Assembly (NCBI GenBank): GCA_032988165.1
Contig: JANTQF010000356.1
Span: 1-35,912 of the forward strand
DNA: 35,912 nt
Direction of reading: 5' to 3'
From: Emmonsiellopsis sp. PD_33
Lineage: Eukaryota > Ascomycota > Eurotiomycetes > Onygenales > Ajellomycetaceae
Below the pieces are notes generated by a model that had not been told where the DNA came from, did not search any database, and saw only the letters and a list, made by a program, of their open reading frames with translations. The stretch's first letter is position 1. Each line of letters begins with the position of its first letter. A program made the position numbers and the translations under genes. Positions 19,405 through 29,499 of this stretch are shown piece after piece.

Positions 19405-21422
19405 ATGAGCGACAAGATCTCCAAGTGGAATGTGGTCCACCGCTTCCAGAAGCGCAAGCTTCTGATCGCGGTCAACTCGATCGCCGCATTGTCCATCTTC
19501 TTCTTCGGTTACGACCAGGGAATGATGGGCGGAGTCAACAATGCTAAAGACTACATCGATCTGATGGGTTTTGGCCACACAGAGGGCCCCGATCATAGTC
19601 CCGTTGTCACCGACAGCTTGCTCCAGGGAGGCATTGTTTCGGTCTACTATCTGGGTACTTTGGTTGGAGCTTTCTTTGGAGGCTGGATTGGTGATCGCGT
19701 GGGCCGCATTAAGTCTATTGCTGTTGGATCTGTGTGGGCTATTTTCGGTGCTGCGTTGCAGTGCTCGGCGCAGAATCATATCTGGATGATTTTTGGTGAG
19801 ATAACCCTGCAATTGAGGGGTGATTTATAAGGATAGTGTGCTAACCGATGCTATGATACAGCCCGTCTCATCAACGGTGTCGGAACTGGTATTTTGAACG
19901 CCATTGTCCCAGTCTGGGCCACTGAAACCTCCGAGCACAAGTCCCGGGGTCAATTCATTGCAATTGAATTCACTCTTAACATCTTCGGTGTTGTTGTAGC
20001 CTACTGGCTTGAATTGTTCGTTCGCCCTAGTTATGCGATGGAGTTTCCGTTACTGGTCCGGACTAACTTGATAAAATAGTGGCCTTGCATACGTCGATGG
20101 CGGTGAATCTCCATTGCGTTGGAGATTCCCCATTGCCTTCCAGATCATCCCACTTCTAATCCTCTTTGCTGCCGTTTGGTTCTTCCCTGAATCCCCTCGG
20201 TGGCTGGTCAAAATGGGAAGAGAGGACGAGGCGCGATATATCCTTGGTCGCCTTCGTGGGGACGAGAACGAGGAGGACATCGCACGTGCGGAGGCGGAGT
20301 TCATCGATATCAAGAATGTTGCGGAGTTGGAGAAGACGGTTTCTCACAGCAGCTCCTACTTTGCTATGTTCACTGGTCGTGGATCGGGCAAGCTGCATCT
20401 TGGACGTCGTGTACAACTGGTTGTCTGGCTCCAGATTATGCAGGAGTGGGTCGGTATTGCCGGTGTCACCATTTGTAGGCCGCTCCGATGTCCTAAACAG
20501 ATGTTGTATAAGGTTGCTGACCCTAATTAGATGCGCCAACCATTTTCAGAATTTCTGGTTTCGACTCGATGAAGTCTCAGTGGATTAGCGGTCTGAACAA
20601 CATTTTCTACATGGTACGCCATTCTTTCGAGATTTTTTTCTAAATTTCATGCTTGCGGCTAACAAATTCGCAATAGTTCGCGACCCTCATTTGCGTCTTC
20701 ACCCTGGATCGAATTGGCCGCCGCTGGACCCTCTACTGGGGCTCCGTTGCGCAGGGTATTGCCATGTTCCTTGCTGGTGGCTTCTCCCGCCTCGGCATAG
20801 ACGCCACCGAGTCTGGAAACACCGGCAAGGGAGCGCAATACGGCGCAGCTGCGGCGTCCATGATCTTCATCTTCACCTCCGTCTTCGGTGCCACCTGGTT
20901 GACAGTTCCCTGGCTGTATCCCGCTGAGATCTTCCCACTGGCGGTTCGTGCCCGAGGAAACGCCTGGGGTGTTGTTGGATGGAGTATTGGAAACGGATGG
21001 CTGGTGAGGGTGCCCTCCACGTCTCTATTTCTAGCCAAATACTAATGAATTACCAAAATTTCCAGACCCTACTTTGCCCCGTCATGTTCGAAGCCATTGG
21101 CGAAAAGACGCTGTACATCTTCGCCATCAGCAACGTCATCACCATCCCCATGGTGTGGGCACTGTATCCGGAATCCAACCAGCGCACGCTCGAGGATATG
21201 GATCTACTCTTCGCCGCTGACACGCCCTGGACCTGGGATGCCGAGCGCACGTTTGCGCAACTCAAGGCCGAGAACCCAGACCTCGTGCAGGCGGGTGAGC
21301 GGTCGGGCAGTGTGGTGGATCCGGAGACGGGCAAGTTGCGAGCCAGACAGGCGTCTGCGGTGGGCGGGCTGACGCTGAATTTGGCGGGGGATGCTCCCGC
21401 GGCTACCGAGACTGCGAAATAG
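19405..21422 (+). CDS. MFS sugar transporter (HXT-like)
   Basis: Spliced model of six exons: 19405-19795, 19862-20015, 20080-20474, 20531-20613, 20677-21003 and 21066-21422, giving 568 aa. Family motifs in order: FFFGYDQGMMGGV in the first membrane segment, GGWIGDRVGR in the first cytoplasmic loop, FFPESPRWL after the sixth segment, DRIGRRW, YPAEIFPLAVRARG, and the late PESNQRTLEDMD, a variant of PETxGxxLEE. About 12 hydrophobic segments and a ~90-residue cytoplasmic tail. This is a plasma-membrane sugar/H+ symporter or facilitator; hexoses, pentoses or polyols are all possible. Upstream CreA-like sites suggest carbon control. All introns are phase-correct; the donor of intron 2 (GTTCGT) is the weakest. 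Confidence 0.92.
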
Positions 21423-21993
21423 ATAAGGGAGTAGTTACATGGACGAGTGTAGGATAGATTAGCTATATACCCCTTGCAGGATGGTGATTGTTGTTGGACG
21501 CTGTTCATTATTGGATGTAAAATGGAGGATTAGATTGACAGAGGATGATAATAATGTGGAATGAGCTTGACTTTTTCTTTTTCCTGGTTCGGGACTTAAG
21601 GTTAGGGTCGGGATAAACCTTAACCTTAATCTAGATCCCGAGCTTAACTAGAGTATACAGGCTACACCATATTAAATTTAAGATGCTGGAATATCTCTGG
21701 AATGATCCATGCCTGACTAGTTAACTGACAGCCTTGATGTGGCTGAAACGGGTTCCTCTGGTAGTTTCGTGTAACTAACCAACCAACCAAGCAGTGCATA
21801 AAGAAAGGTTGGACAGTGAGACAGGACAAGCAAGGCTGGGAATAGAAGTGCCCAGCCACAACACTTGTGTCTGCCTCATCGTTGGATGTTTCTGGACTGC
21901 TGGTTGTGTTATTTAACTATATTATTGTTGACTGTTTATATTTCACACTGGCAACATCTCAGCTTTCTCTGTTAACTACACCCAACACCCGCC
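21423..21993. other. intergenic region, transporter 3' UTR and exonuclease promoter
   Basis: Both genes point right. It contains the hairpin at 21590-21640, an AACCAACCAACCAAG repeat near 21776-21791 and A/T-rich promoter-like sequence near 21900-21930. No gene is seen. Confidence 0.5.
21590..21640. repeat. inverted repeat downstream of the sugar transporter
   Basis: The left arm CGGGACTTAAGGTTA pairs with TAACCTTAA ... TCCCG on the right, around a ~15-nt loop, with an unpaired TCTAGA inside the right arm. It sits ~170 bp after the stop codon and could fold in the 3' UTR or be a trace of a small inverted-repeat element. Confidence 0.5.
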
Positions 21994-22369
21994 ATGCCCA
22001 CCGCCAGAAACCGCAAAAACAAACCCAACCAACCCAAAGCCCGGGAAGGCGCGCAGACTGAGACTGAGACTCAGACTAAGACTGGGGCCTCCCTTCCACT
22101 CCACCACCAACGACAACAACATCATCCGTCGACTCCCGCGCAGCTTCTCACCTTGCAACACGCTGCATCCCATCCGCACAGCGGTAGCCAGCAGAAGCAG
22201 AAGCAGAAATCCATCCCATCATCTCGCACCCAGCAGACCCAGCAAGGAGGCACTACTCGCCCCGTGCCCATGGCGTCGCAGCTTATAGACAGTGACTTTC
22301 CGCCGTTGGGCTCGCAGCCGGCGTTGGCTAGGGTGAGGGGGAAGGGGAAGGGGAATCGGCGGGTTCGCG

Positions 22370-22401
<32 letters not shown>

Positions 22402-24086
22402 AATGTGTCAGATACCGATAATTGGGACGGTGGGGTCCCGCTGAACCAAACTACTACTTCGCTGCTGGATCTGGATGTCGATCTCGATCTCGATCTGCCA
22501 GGTACAAGTATCCCGCAGCAGCAGGCTAGGACCTCTGGCTCTGAGGGAAATGGGAATGGGAATAGGGGTCGGGGTCGGGGTCTTTTAGCCCCCTACAATG
22601 ATTTGTGGACGGCTTTGGATTCTGCGTCCCCGCAAGCTGGTGGTAACCCGCATGGTGGTGGACTAGTAGTAAGTAACAAGGACCCCGTTACCGATACCAT
22701 CCAGCAATCGCCAGACTACATGTATCACTTCCACTCCCTCATTGCGACGCGCAAGGATCTTCGGGATGTTGGCTATGTCCTGGAGCCGCTTACGGTTGTG
22801 GAGATTGATGGGAAAAGGAGATGTAGGGGGTGTGGCAAGGGTGAGATTTTGTTTTACTAGTATGTGTTGATATATGGATGTTTTGGGCTAATGGTGTGTC
22901 TCTAGTGATGGCGAAATATCAACAGGTAAAGCCGAGGAAACTGGAAAACGTTGGCGGGAAGAATGGGGAGGCTGGAAGGTTGCGATCGGGGAGTAAGGGT
23001 GGTGGGAATCAAGGGGGCAAGGGGAGGGAGACGACGGAGAAAAAGAAGGGTGATGGCCCTGAGGAGAAGAAGCAAGTGGTTTTGAACTGCAAGTTTCACA
23101 AGGGCAGGTTGAGATATAAGGTAGGAGGATCTCATGCATCAAGCAGATGAGTGAACTGACACGCAATCATTAACCAGACATGGTCTTGCTGCGGACAACA
23201 CGTCTCCTCACCACCCTGCGGCGGTGAGCCGTTACATCACCCTCGTTCCTATCAGCCCGGGGAACTTGCAAGCCTTTGGCAATTCCACAGAACACCCATG
23301 CCCCAAGACCGCACCAGCATACGAACTGCGGTCGCTATCGATTGTGAGATGGGCCAGGCAATGTCAGGAGACTCTGAGCTTATCAGGATCACCCTGGTCG
23401 ATTATTTCTCGGCGGAAATCCTCATTGACAGCTTGGTCTATCCCAGCGTCCCTATGGAGCATTACCGCACATCGTTCTCCGGCGTCACTAAGCAAGATAT
23501 GGAACGCGCGATGAGGAGCGGGACATGTATTATGGGGAGAAATAATGCCCGAAAAGCCGTGTGGCAGTATGTCGGGCCAAATACTATTGTCGTCGGGCAT
23601 TCGGCGAATAACGATCTGGATTCCTTGAGGTGGATCCATGGGGTGGTCGTCGATACGTATGCAATCGCAAACGCCATACAGAAGAAGGAAGACGAGAAGA
23701 AGAAGAGGGAGGAGGAGGAGAGGAAGAAGAAAGAGGGGAAAGACATGGGCGTCGAAAATGGGCAGCAGAAGAACAACAACAAGCCTGATGAAAAACCAAC
23801 AACGAAGACACAGGCGGAACAAGTCAAGAACGGCACCGCCGCGAAACCTAACGCGTCACTTACCGGGGACAATAAGAACCAACCGAAGAAACCGAAGAAA
23901 CCCAAGGGAAGCGGAAAATGCTCTCTCAAGACTCTTGCGAAGGAAAAGCTCGGCCGTGAGATCCAGAATGCGGGGAAGAGGGGACATGATAGTTTGGAGG
24001 ACGCGGTGGCGGCTAGGGACGTGGCTAATTGGTATGTTTCGGAGTTGATGGCTGCTGAATCTGGGGGTGGGGATTTGTTGCTGTAG
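21994..24086 (+). CDS. DEDDh 3'-5' RNA exonuclease (Rexo1/Rex3-like) with Cys/His-rich domain
   Basis: Spliced model: exons 21994-22840, 22906-23120 and 23178-24086, giving 656 aa. Residues 1-220 are low complexity (Gln-, Lys-, RG-rich, with tandem RGRG). A conserved block follows (YHFHSLIATRKDLRDVGYVLEP), then CRGCGK and a Cys/His-rich segment CKFHKG ... TWSCCGQH ... PPCGG that resembles a CHORD-type zinc module. The nuclease core shows exo I AIDCEMG (Asp409/Glu411), exo II VVGHSANNDLDSL (Asp ~500) and exo III HDSLEDAVAARD (His624/Asp629), the catalytic set of the DEDDh class. Relatives trim 3' ends of rRNA, snoRNA or RNase MRP RNA in the nucleus. A ~90-residue Lys/Glu-rich insertion separates exo II from exo III. 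ATG 21994 is first in frame; ATG 22270 is an alternative start. Confidence 0.88.
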
Positions 24087-24918
24087 GTTTGTTTTCAGGG
24101 GAGTATGGATGGGTGTTTGGTGGTGTTCATGTTTCCCCCTTGTTATTCTTAGGTGGATAGGGGGTGGGTGGGTTCCGACGGTTGTATGGTAGTTAACTAT
24201 ATGATAACTGGCTATTCAAGACAAGAGATAAGCAACAGCATAGGAATTCCCATATTTTCCATCCATTCCATCTAGTTCCTTCTCTTTGGAAAGAAACAGT
24301 ATTGAGATCGAATTGTTTACCAACCATGCAATGGATGGATGGATGGACAAAGGATACCTGGTAGTATAGACAGGTAACTAACAGACATACACTTCTAGAG
24401 GTTGACGATGAGTATATAGTATCATCAGGGCCCCCCCTTGTCTTACTTTCCCACCTTCTCACACATCCCCAGGCAACCTATGAAGGGAGTAAAGGAATTG
24501 TGAGGGGTACAGGTGTTACTCTTCACTGTGATCAGGAAGGGGAAGGGGGTTGGAGGATGTTCTTTTATGTTATGGATACTATCTTTCAGCGGACCTCCTG
24601 TAACTATTCATTCCTAGATCACCATAATAGCTATCTACCCTGCATCCACTCAGCCGACCTGGCCTTCGGCGGGTAGCCTGGAGCGTTAGGTAAGGGAGGT
24701 GTGGTCTTGGAGCTGTCCACATGTAGCTAGGTATGTACTATTCTTTATTTCTATTGTGCTAAGAATTATACATAACAGGATACGGAGTAAGTGGGATAGC
24801 TAATGGCTCTGGTAACTGCTCCCGTATTGAAGACCATTAGGGGAACCGAATAATCCACCCCCATTGTGCACGGGCTCTGGCGAGTGAGGCTGGGCCTTTT
24901 GGACGTGCGGATTAACGA
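24087..24918. other. intergenic region between exonuclease and locus C
   Basis: 3'-UTR-like sequence, a GGATGGATGGATGG repeat near 24335, a C-run near 24430, and A/T-rich DNA from 24720. The 89-codon minus-strand frame at 24193-24462 has no family features. Confidence 0.5.
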
Positions 24919-24970
24919 CTAGTAACCAGCAACACATTTGTCAGTCTCAATGTCAACCCATAATGTATAC
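24919..24970 (-). repeat. repeated intron-like module, copy C-i4
   Basis: The right half matches C-i3 almost exactly (TTGACATTGAGACTGACAAA, TGTTGCTGGTTACTAG), while the left end is different (GTATAC). It ends in TAG. Confidence 0.55.
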
Positions 24971-25188
24971 AGGAAACCAATACCCCTACCACCATCCAGT
25001 CTATTCTGAATTCCAACATCACAACACAAAACAGGGACAAGCCTCTTAACTCCTCGGGAATAAGCCGCTCCCGGATTGGTTGCCATGATTGCCAGCGATC
25101 GGCGAGGTTGGATCAGACCCAACAGCAAAGGCAGGACGTCGTGTTTGAGCGGGAGCGGGCGCATCGCCGGGAGCAAGCTTATTTATTA

Positions 25189-25251
25189 CTAGTAACCAGA
25201 AACACATTTGTCAGTCTCAATGTCAACCCCATGGCAGGAGGGCCAGCTTAC
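25189..25251 (-). repeat. repeated intron-like module, copy C-i3
   Basis: Begins GTAAGCTGGCCCTCCTGCC, contains GACTGACAAATGTGTTTCTG and ends GGTTACTAG. Sixty-three nt. The downstream frame reads LVINKLAPGDAPAPAQ. Confidence 0.65.
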
Positions 25252-25398
25252 CGTTCTTGATGTCTCTGATATCATTTACCATCTATTGGTGGCTCCGCTC
25301 GAGGCGCTCCCCTAACAAAAACACTAACAATAGAACCCAGAACCAAGAATTTAATAAAAGCCCACATGGAATAGTCTGCCCATGCCCTGTGGTTAAGG

Positions 25399-25475
25399 CT
25401 GGCAACCAGAAACACATTTCCAAGGTTGGTCTTAATATCAACCCCACAATCATGCAATATGGCAGCAGAGCTTAC
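25399..25475 (-). repeat. repeated intron-like module, copy C-i2
   Basis: Begins GTAAGCTCTGCTGCCAT, contains GGGGTTGATATTAAGACCAA and the AAATGTGTTTCTGG block, and ends TTGCCAG. Very close to A-i2 (7348-7433). Confidence 0.65.
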
Positions 25476-25602
25476 TATTCTGAATCCCAACGAGGAGTCA
25501 TTTTTGCTCAGCCTGCTCTTTACACAGTGCCGTCCGCTCGGCTTGGTTCTCAGCTTGGGCCTCTGCCATCTTCTTTTCTAGATCTTCCAGCCAGAAACAC
25601 AT

Positions 25603-25645
25603 CTGTCAGCATTGATTTCACTCAAAGTTAGGACAGTCAGCTTAC
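25603..25645 (-). repeat. repeated 43-nt intron-like module, copy C-i1
   Basis: Begins GTAAGCTGACTGTCCTAAC and ends AATGCTGACAG. Same 43-nt length as A-i1 and B-i1. It lies directly after coding for the second DKPNY module (FGPSPK). Confidence 0.7.
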
Positions 25646-26022
25646 CTTTGGGCGACGGCCCAAAGGATAAGTCAATCCGAGGTCGAATATGCCTGTAATT
25701 TGGCTTGTCAGTACTAATCATCCAACCTGGAATATCACAACACACATACAGGATAAAGTTGACAAAGCTTAGCAATAAAATAAATGGTAGAACTGTAAAA
25801 GTGAAAATGTCTGCTTCATTTAAGCCACAGCAATCTATGATTGTCTGAGGGGGCTGGTGAGAAAGGAATATGTATACATCTGTTGATTTTCACCGTCCAT
25901 TAATTTGTGACTCCAAGCATACAGGCTGTTTATGGTACTTACTTTCAAGTTTGTGCATGGGAATGACACAGAGAAGTTTGGTCGGTGATCTGCCCATGAG
26001 CTGTAATTTGGCTTGTCAGTAA

Positions 26023-26151
26023 TCATTCCAAGGAAATACTATCAGAGCACACATACACGGCAAGCTTGATAAATAGTAGCAGAAATATGGCAGCCAGTAT
26101 AATAAGGGTAGAGATGGCAATATCTTTCTGTTGCTTGCAACAGCACTCCAT
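26023..26151 (-). CDS. small ORF of the DCC-TM-YVCSD family (copy C)
   Basis: Forty-two codons: MECCCKQQKDIAIS, one hydrophobic helix, then LAVYVCSDSISLE and TGA. Relative to copies A, B and the second C module, a small indel after YVCSD shifts the frame; the lost half (MITDKPNYSS) continues in another frame from 26026. So this is a truncated copy. Function unknown. Confidence 0.35.
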   Translation of the reverse strand: MECCCKQQKDIAISTLIILAAIFLLLFIKLAVYVCSDSISLE

Positions 26152-26192
26152 AGTTAAGGGGGGGGGTCAGCAGATTGGTCGGCAGCTGGGGA

Positions 26193-26218
26193 GAAGAAGA
26201 AGAAGAAGAAGAAGAAGA
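26193..26218 (-). repeat. TTC microsatellite of locus C (GAA on +)
   Basis: About eight to nine TTC units on the minus strand, followed by TCCCCAGCTGCCGACCAA exactly as in locus B. Confidence 0.85.
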
Positions 26219-26475
26219 CAGACAACATGAGGGAAAACAACAACACAACAACTGCCTGGAACAGCCTGGGGAAGGGACACTTCCTGCCACTTAGCTTTCA
26301 CTCTCTCCTTCCAACCACTCTTTGGATACAGTGAGTTATATGATGGCAGCTGCTCCATTCCCGATACTAATATTTCATCCAGGGAAAGAGAGAATTGGCT
26401 GAGCAATGCTCCCCCATCCAGCGAAGCGACATGTCTTTCAAACCAGCTTAGTTTCCCTCCCTTATAAATGCCCGG

Positions 26476-27523
26476 GATGTGTCCCGTGCTTTTGCGAGGG
26501 TGCATTAGCTGAAGTATCCTCTCCACTCTTCGCTCTCTTCTTTGAGAGAGCTGCGGACTGATAGATATATAGGTATCGACCACACGCCCTCCCGCACAAA
26601 CCCACACAAATGCGCCGCCCCCCCCCCCCCCATGTTGCGGGGAGGGAAGGTAAGGCGCTCGCCACCGCCAGAGACCTCAAGCGCCACTGCACGCAGGTTT
26701 GTACATACATACCCGAGGGGTGCCGTGGTATTGTCCGTTTGAGGGGTGTAAGTATTCCAAGAGGTGCGGGGACGGGCGTGGGGTGCCGAAACTGGAAAAT
26801 CCGAGAAGGCATGTTTGGAATAGAAATGGGGCGGAGCTGGGAGTAGGGGAGGAGAAGGGGCAGGGATAGGGGGGGAGGGGAATTGAGGGGGAATGAGGTA
26901 GGTGAATGGATGAGGTTGAGTGATTTTGGGGCTGGGATGTTCGCCGTCTGATGATCTCTGATAGAGTACCCCTCTTATCTAGTGAGGCCATTGGGGTGTT
27001 GTAGTGGTCTTGTTTTAGGTCTGGGTTGGACGTGGGCTGTATGACATGGTTCAGCAACAACAAGAGTCCTGAAGAACTCTGGAACTGCTGGGGGCTGGTG
27101 GGCAGCGCATGTATAGATCCGTGGGGTTGTTATGTGTCTGATCGATCCCGGCCCCAGGGGGTATGATAGGGAATGCTGGAACGGTGAGGTTCTGATGATC
27201 ACTGTTCTGGCGGATCTTCTCGGAACTGTGAATCTGAAGAGTGTAAGCGGTTAATCCTCCAAGGAAAAGAAGTGAATCGGGAAAATATTCTGTAAATAGA
27301 TAATGTCTGTTATTTCTAGAGCGCGTTTAGTTAGTATAGCACGTATTTCCTACGGCAATCTTAGGTCCTACTATCCGCCGTAAGATCGTTCTCCTTGGAG
27401 GGAGACGGCACCCCCAGTCTCATATGAACTGTTTGAGGATGAAAGCATGTTTCCCGTGGATAATAACTCAGAGCATATCAAATACCTGAACATCGAATCC
27501 CCCCTTCACCCCATGCCTACAGC
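26476..27523. other. intergenic region between locus C and the MCT-type porter
   Basis: Holds a 13-base C-run near 26618-26630, a G-rich stretch near 26820-26900 and the 3' UTR of the leftward porter. Open frames here overlap each other on both strands and lack motifs, so none is called. Confidence 0.5.
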
Positions 27524-28921
27524 TCAAACCTTCACCTTCCACTTCCACTTCCAATCCAACAGCGCCCACCTCGACGCCGCCACACTCACCAACCCAACAA
27601 GAAGCACAGCAGCATAAAATCCAACGAGCACCTGCGGGGTTGTCGACTGAATCAGCTGCCCCCCAATCGGCACCGTAAGCAACACCCCGAAAGCCGCTAC
27701 CAGATAAATCGTGCCATAAAACCGCCCATACTCCTCCGTCCTGCACAGCTGGCCCGCACACACCGGCGCAAGGGATATCCAACCGCCAGATCCAAAGCCG
27801 AAAACCGCCAGCACAGCGTACAACAACGCTTCATCGCGGGAGCCAACAGGAAGCCAGACGCCAGCCATTATTGTAAGCGTGACGGCCATCAGGACGAGCA
27901 GGATGTTGAAGCGGCCGACTTTATCGGCTACGAAGCCCGGGATCGTGCGGCCGAGGAAACTCAGGCTGTTTAGAATGGCCAGGGAGTAGAACTGCGTGTC
28001 TACTGGGAAGCCGGCGTAGCGGACGTAAGTGGGTAGTAACGCGGCGAGGCCAAAAATGATAAATTCAAAGGACAAAACGCCCACGGCCAAGAACGAGACG
28101 CGCGGGGAAGAGAAGACGGTTACGTCGATGGTCGCGCGGGCTGTTTTCCCCCTTGGAAGGCGGCCCTTGACGAAGAAGATGCCAACGGCGTAGAAGCCTA
28201 GGGCGATAAAGCCGAGGATGCGGATAGCCCACGTCCAGCCGTAGCGGGGGAATAAATTGCGCAGCACGAGCGGGATGAGGGCGCCGCCCAAGGAGGAGCC
28301 TCCCATGCATAGTCCCGATGCCAGTGCACGCCGGCGGTAGAACCAGTGGCTGATGGCGGAGATGGCGACCGTGGTTACGATGGCGCAGGCAACGCCGCCA
28401 ATTAAGCCCATGCTGACCATGAAGTGCCAGTATTTGGAGCACTCGGCCAGCAGCATGTAGGAGAGGAAACTCATTGAGGTTCCAACAATGAGCAGATACC
28501 GTGGTCCATAACGGTCAAAGAGAGGGCCTACATGGACTCCTAGAAAGAGAGTGATGAATACAAAAAGGGCGGTGATCCAGCCCACATCTCGGACGGTGTA
28601 TTCGGCTAGCTGGTGGGTGCTCATGTAGTCCTGTACAGAGCCAACTGAACCGCATATCAGTCATATGTTGCTAATAAAGAAGAGACTGAATGTCTCAACA
28701 ATGCATTACCCACCAGCAACCTGGAAGCCAAAGGAGGGGAGTGTCAGAGCAGCAGATCCGAGCAGACACATCCATGCCTCACAGCCGCCTTCGGGATAGG
28801 TCCATTCACCCTCAGCAGAGTCGGCGTCAATTGCAGCCGGATTATCGATGGGCAAGCTGGCCGCCTCCAGATCACAAACGGTCTGGGAGATTTGCAATTC
28901 CAGCTCCAAAGTGCGGCTCAT
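27524..28921 (-). CDS. MFS monocarboxylate-transporter-like porter (MCT/SLC16-type)
   Basis: Spliced model: exons 28921-28714 and 28644-27524 (GTGGGT...CAG intron of 69 nt), giving 442 aa. An acidic N-terminal tail (~45 residues) precedes the first membrane segment, which begins at EGGCEAWMCLLGSAAL, the usual start in fungal MCT porters. Next come the cross-junction stretch FGFQVAVGSVQDYMSTHQ, DRYGPRYLL in the 2-3 loop, HWFYRRRALASGLCMGGSSL in the 4-5 loop region, and GRTIPGFVADKVGRFN in the second half. About 12 hydrophobic segments. Relatives carry monocarboxylates, riboflavin or secondary-metabolite acids; substrate cannot be told. The start ATG 28921 (MSRTLELEL) is the first in frame. It is divergent from the alkyltransferase gene, with 578 bp between them. 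Confidence 0.88.
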
Positions 28922-29499
28922 TTTGGCGGATATCAAACTCGTTGAGATTAGGGGTGTTCCAGGCTCGGGCGAGGGGCGGCCCTCGTGGGATGTTAATAAC
29001 CGCCATGATGGGGATTCCTATAATCGGGGAGCGTCTCCAGGGATCCGTGGAAGCTTGTCACCGGAAGGGCGTATCCCTATGTTCGTCGTGGTGGTGATTG
29101 GTTATATTCGAAGCAAAACGCCGACGGTGGTTGAGGCCGCTAATTGGATATCCAGATCACGTGACCTCGTGTTCGTGGCGTATAAAGACATGAATCATCG
29201 CGTCGACCACCTGGAGAAGATGGAACTGGATGTGAGGAATAAGTGTAAAGAACGGGAAGAGGAAAACAGGTGCGAAATCTATATATTCTTTTCAGTATTT
29301 GTCGCAAACTAATCTATATTACAGGCATAACTCACCACCCTATTCCGCCATCGATCTATGCGCGATAGTAGCCAAGGGGCTGATATTGACCAACGGTTGC
29401 ATCTATCCGCAATAATAAAGATAAACTCGCATTCTGAGGACTCCTCCGACCATATTCTTGTCCAGACAAGTATAAATCCTAAAATCCCACATCTCAGCC
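28922..29499. other. divergent promoter region (MCT-type porter / alkyltransferase)
   Basis: Shared upstream region of two oppositely transcribed genes. A palindromic CACGTG at 29158-29163 (ATCACGTGACC) is a possible bHLH site. The 154-codon + frame (28848-29312) starts in antisense of the porter's first exon and shows no family features. Confidence 0.45.

Larger units (their letters stand above)
24919..26475 (-). pseudogene. repeat locus C: tandemly expanded copy of the dispersed family
   Basis: Read on the minus strand: a TTTATAAGG box (~26465), an AGCATTGCTCAGCCAA block shared with B, ATG 26358 opening MEQLPSYNSLYPKSGWKERV, the segment shared with B (from 26292), a TTC run ending in CCCCAG, the MECCCKQQKD ORF (26151-26023), a frame-shifted continuation MITDKPNYSSWADHRPN, a GTAAGT intron candidate, and a second CC-helix-YVCCD-DKPNY module (~25843-25645). 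Four intron-like modules follow, each ending near an ATGTGTTTCTGG block (25645-25603, 25475-25399, 25251-25189, 24970-24919). One frame after the first intron reads a polar helix, MCFWLEDLEKKMAEAQAENQ. Several frameshifts and stops indicate decay. No mobile-element enzyme is visible. Confidence 0.55.

Noticed and set aside
24190..27460. CRISPR-like array from the spaced CAGAAACACATTTGTCAG repeats
   Set aside because: Eukaryotic context, spacing about 190-270 bp, diverged repeats that coincide with splice-like ends; not a CRISPR.
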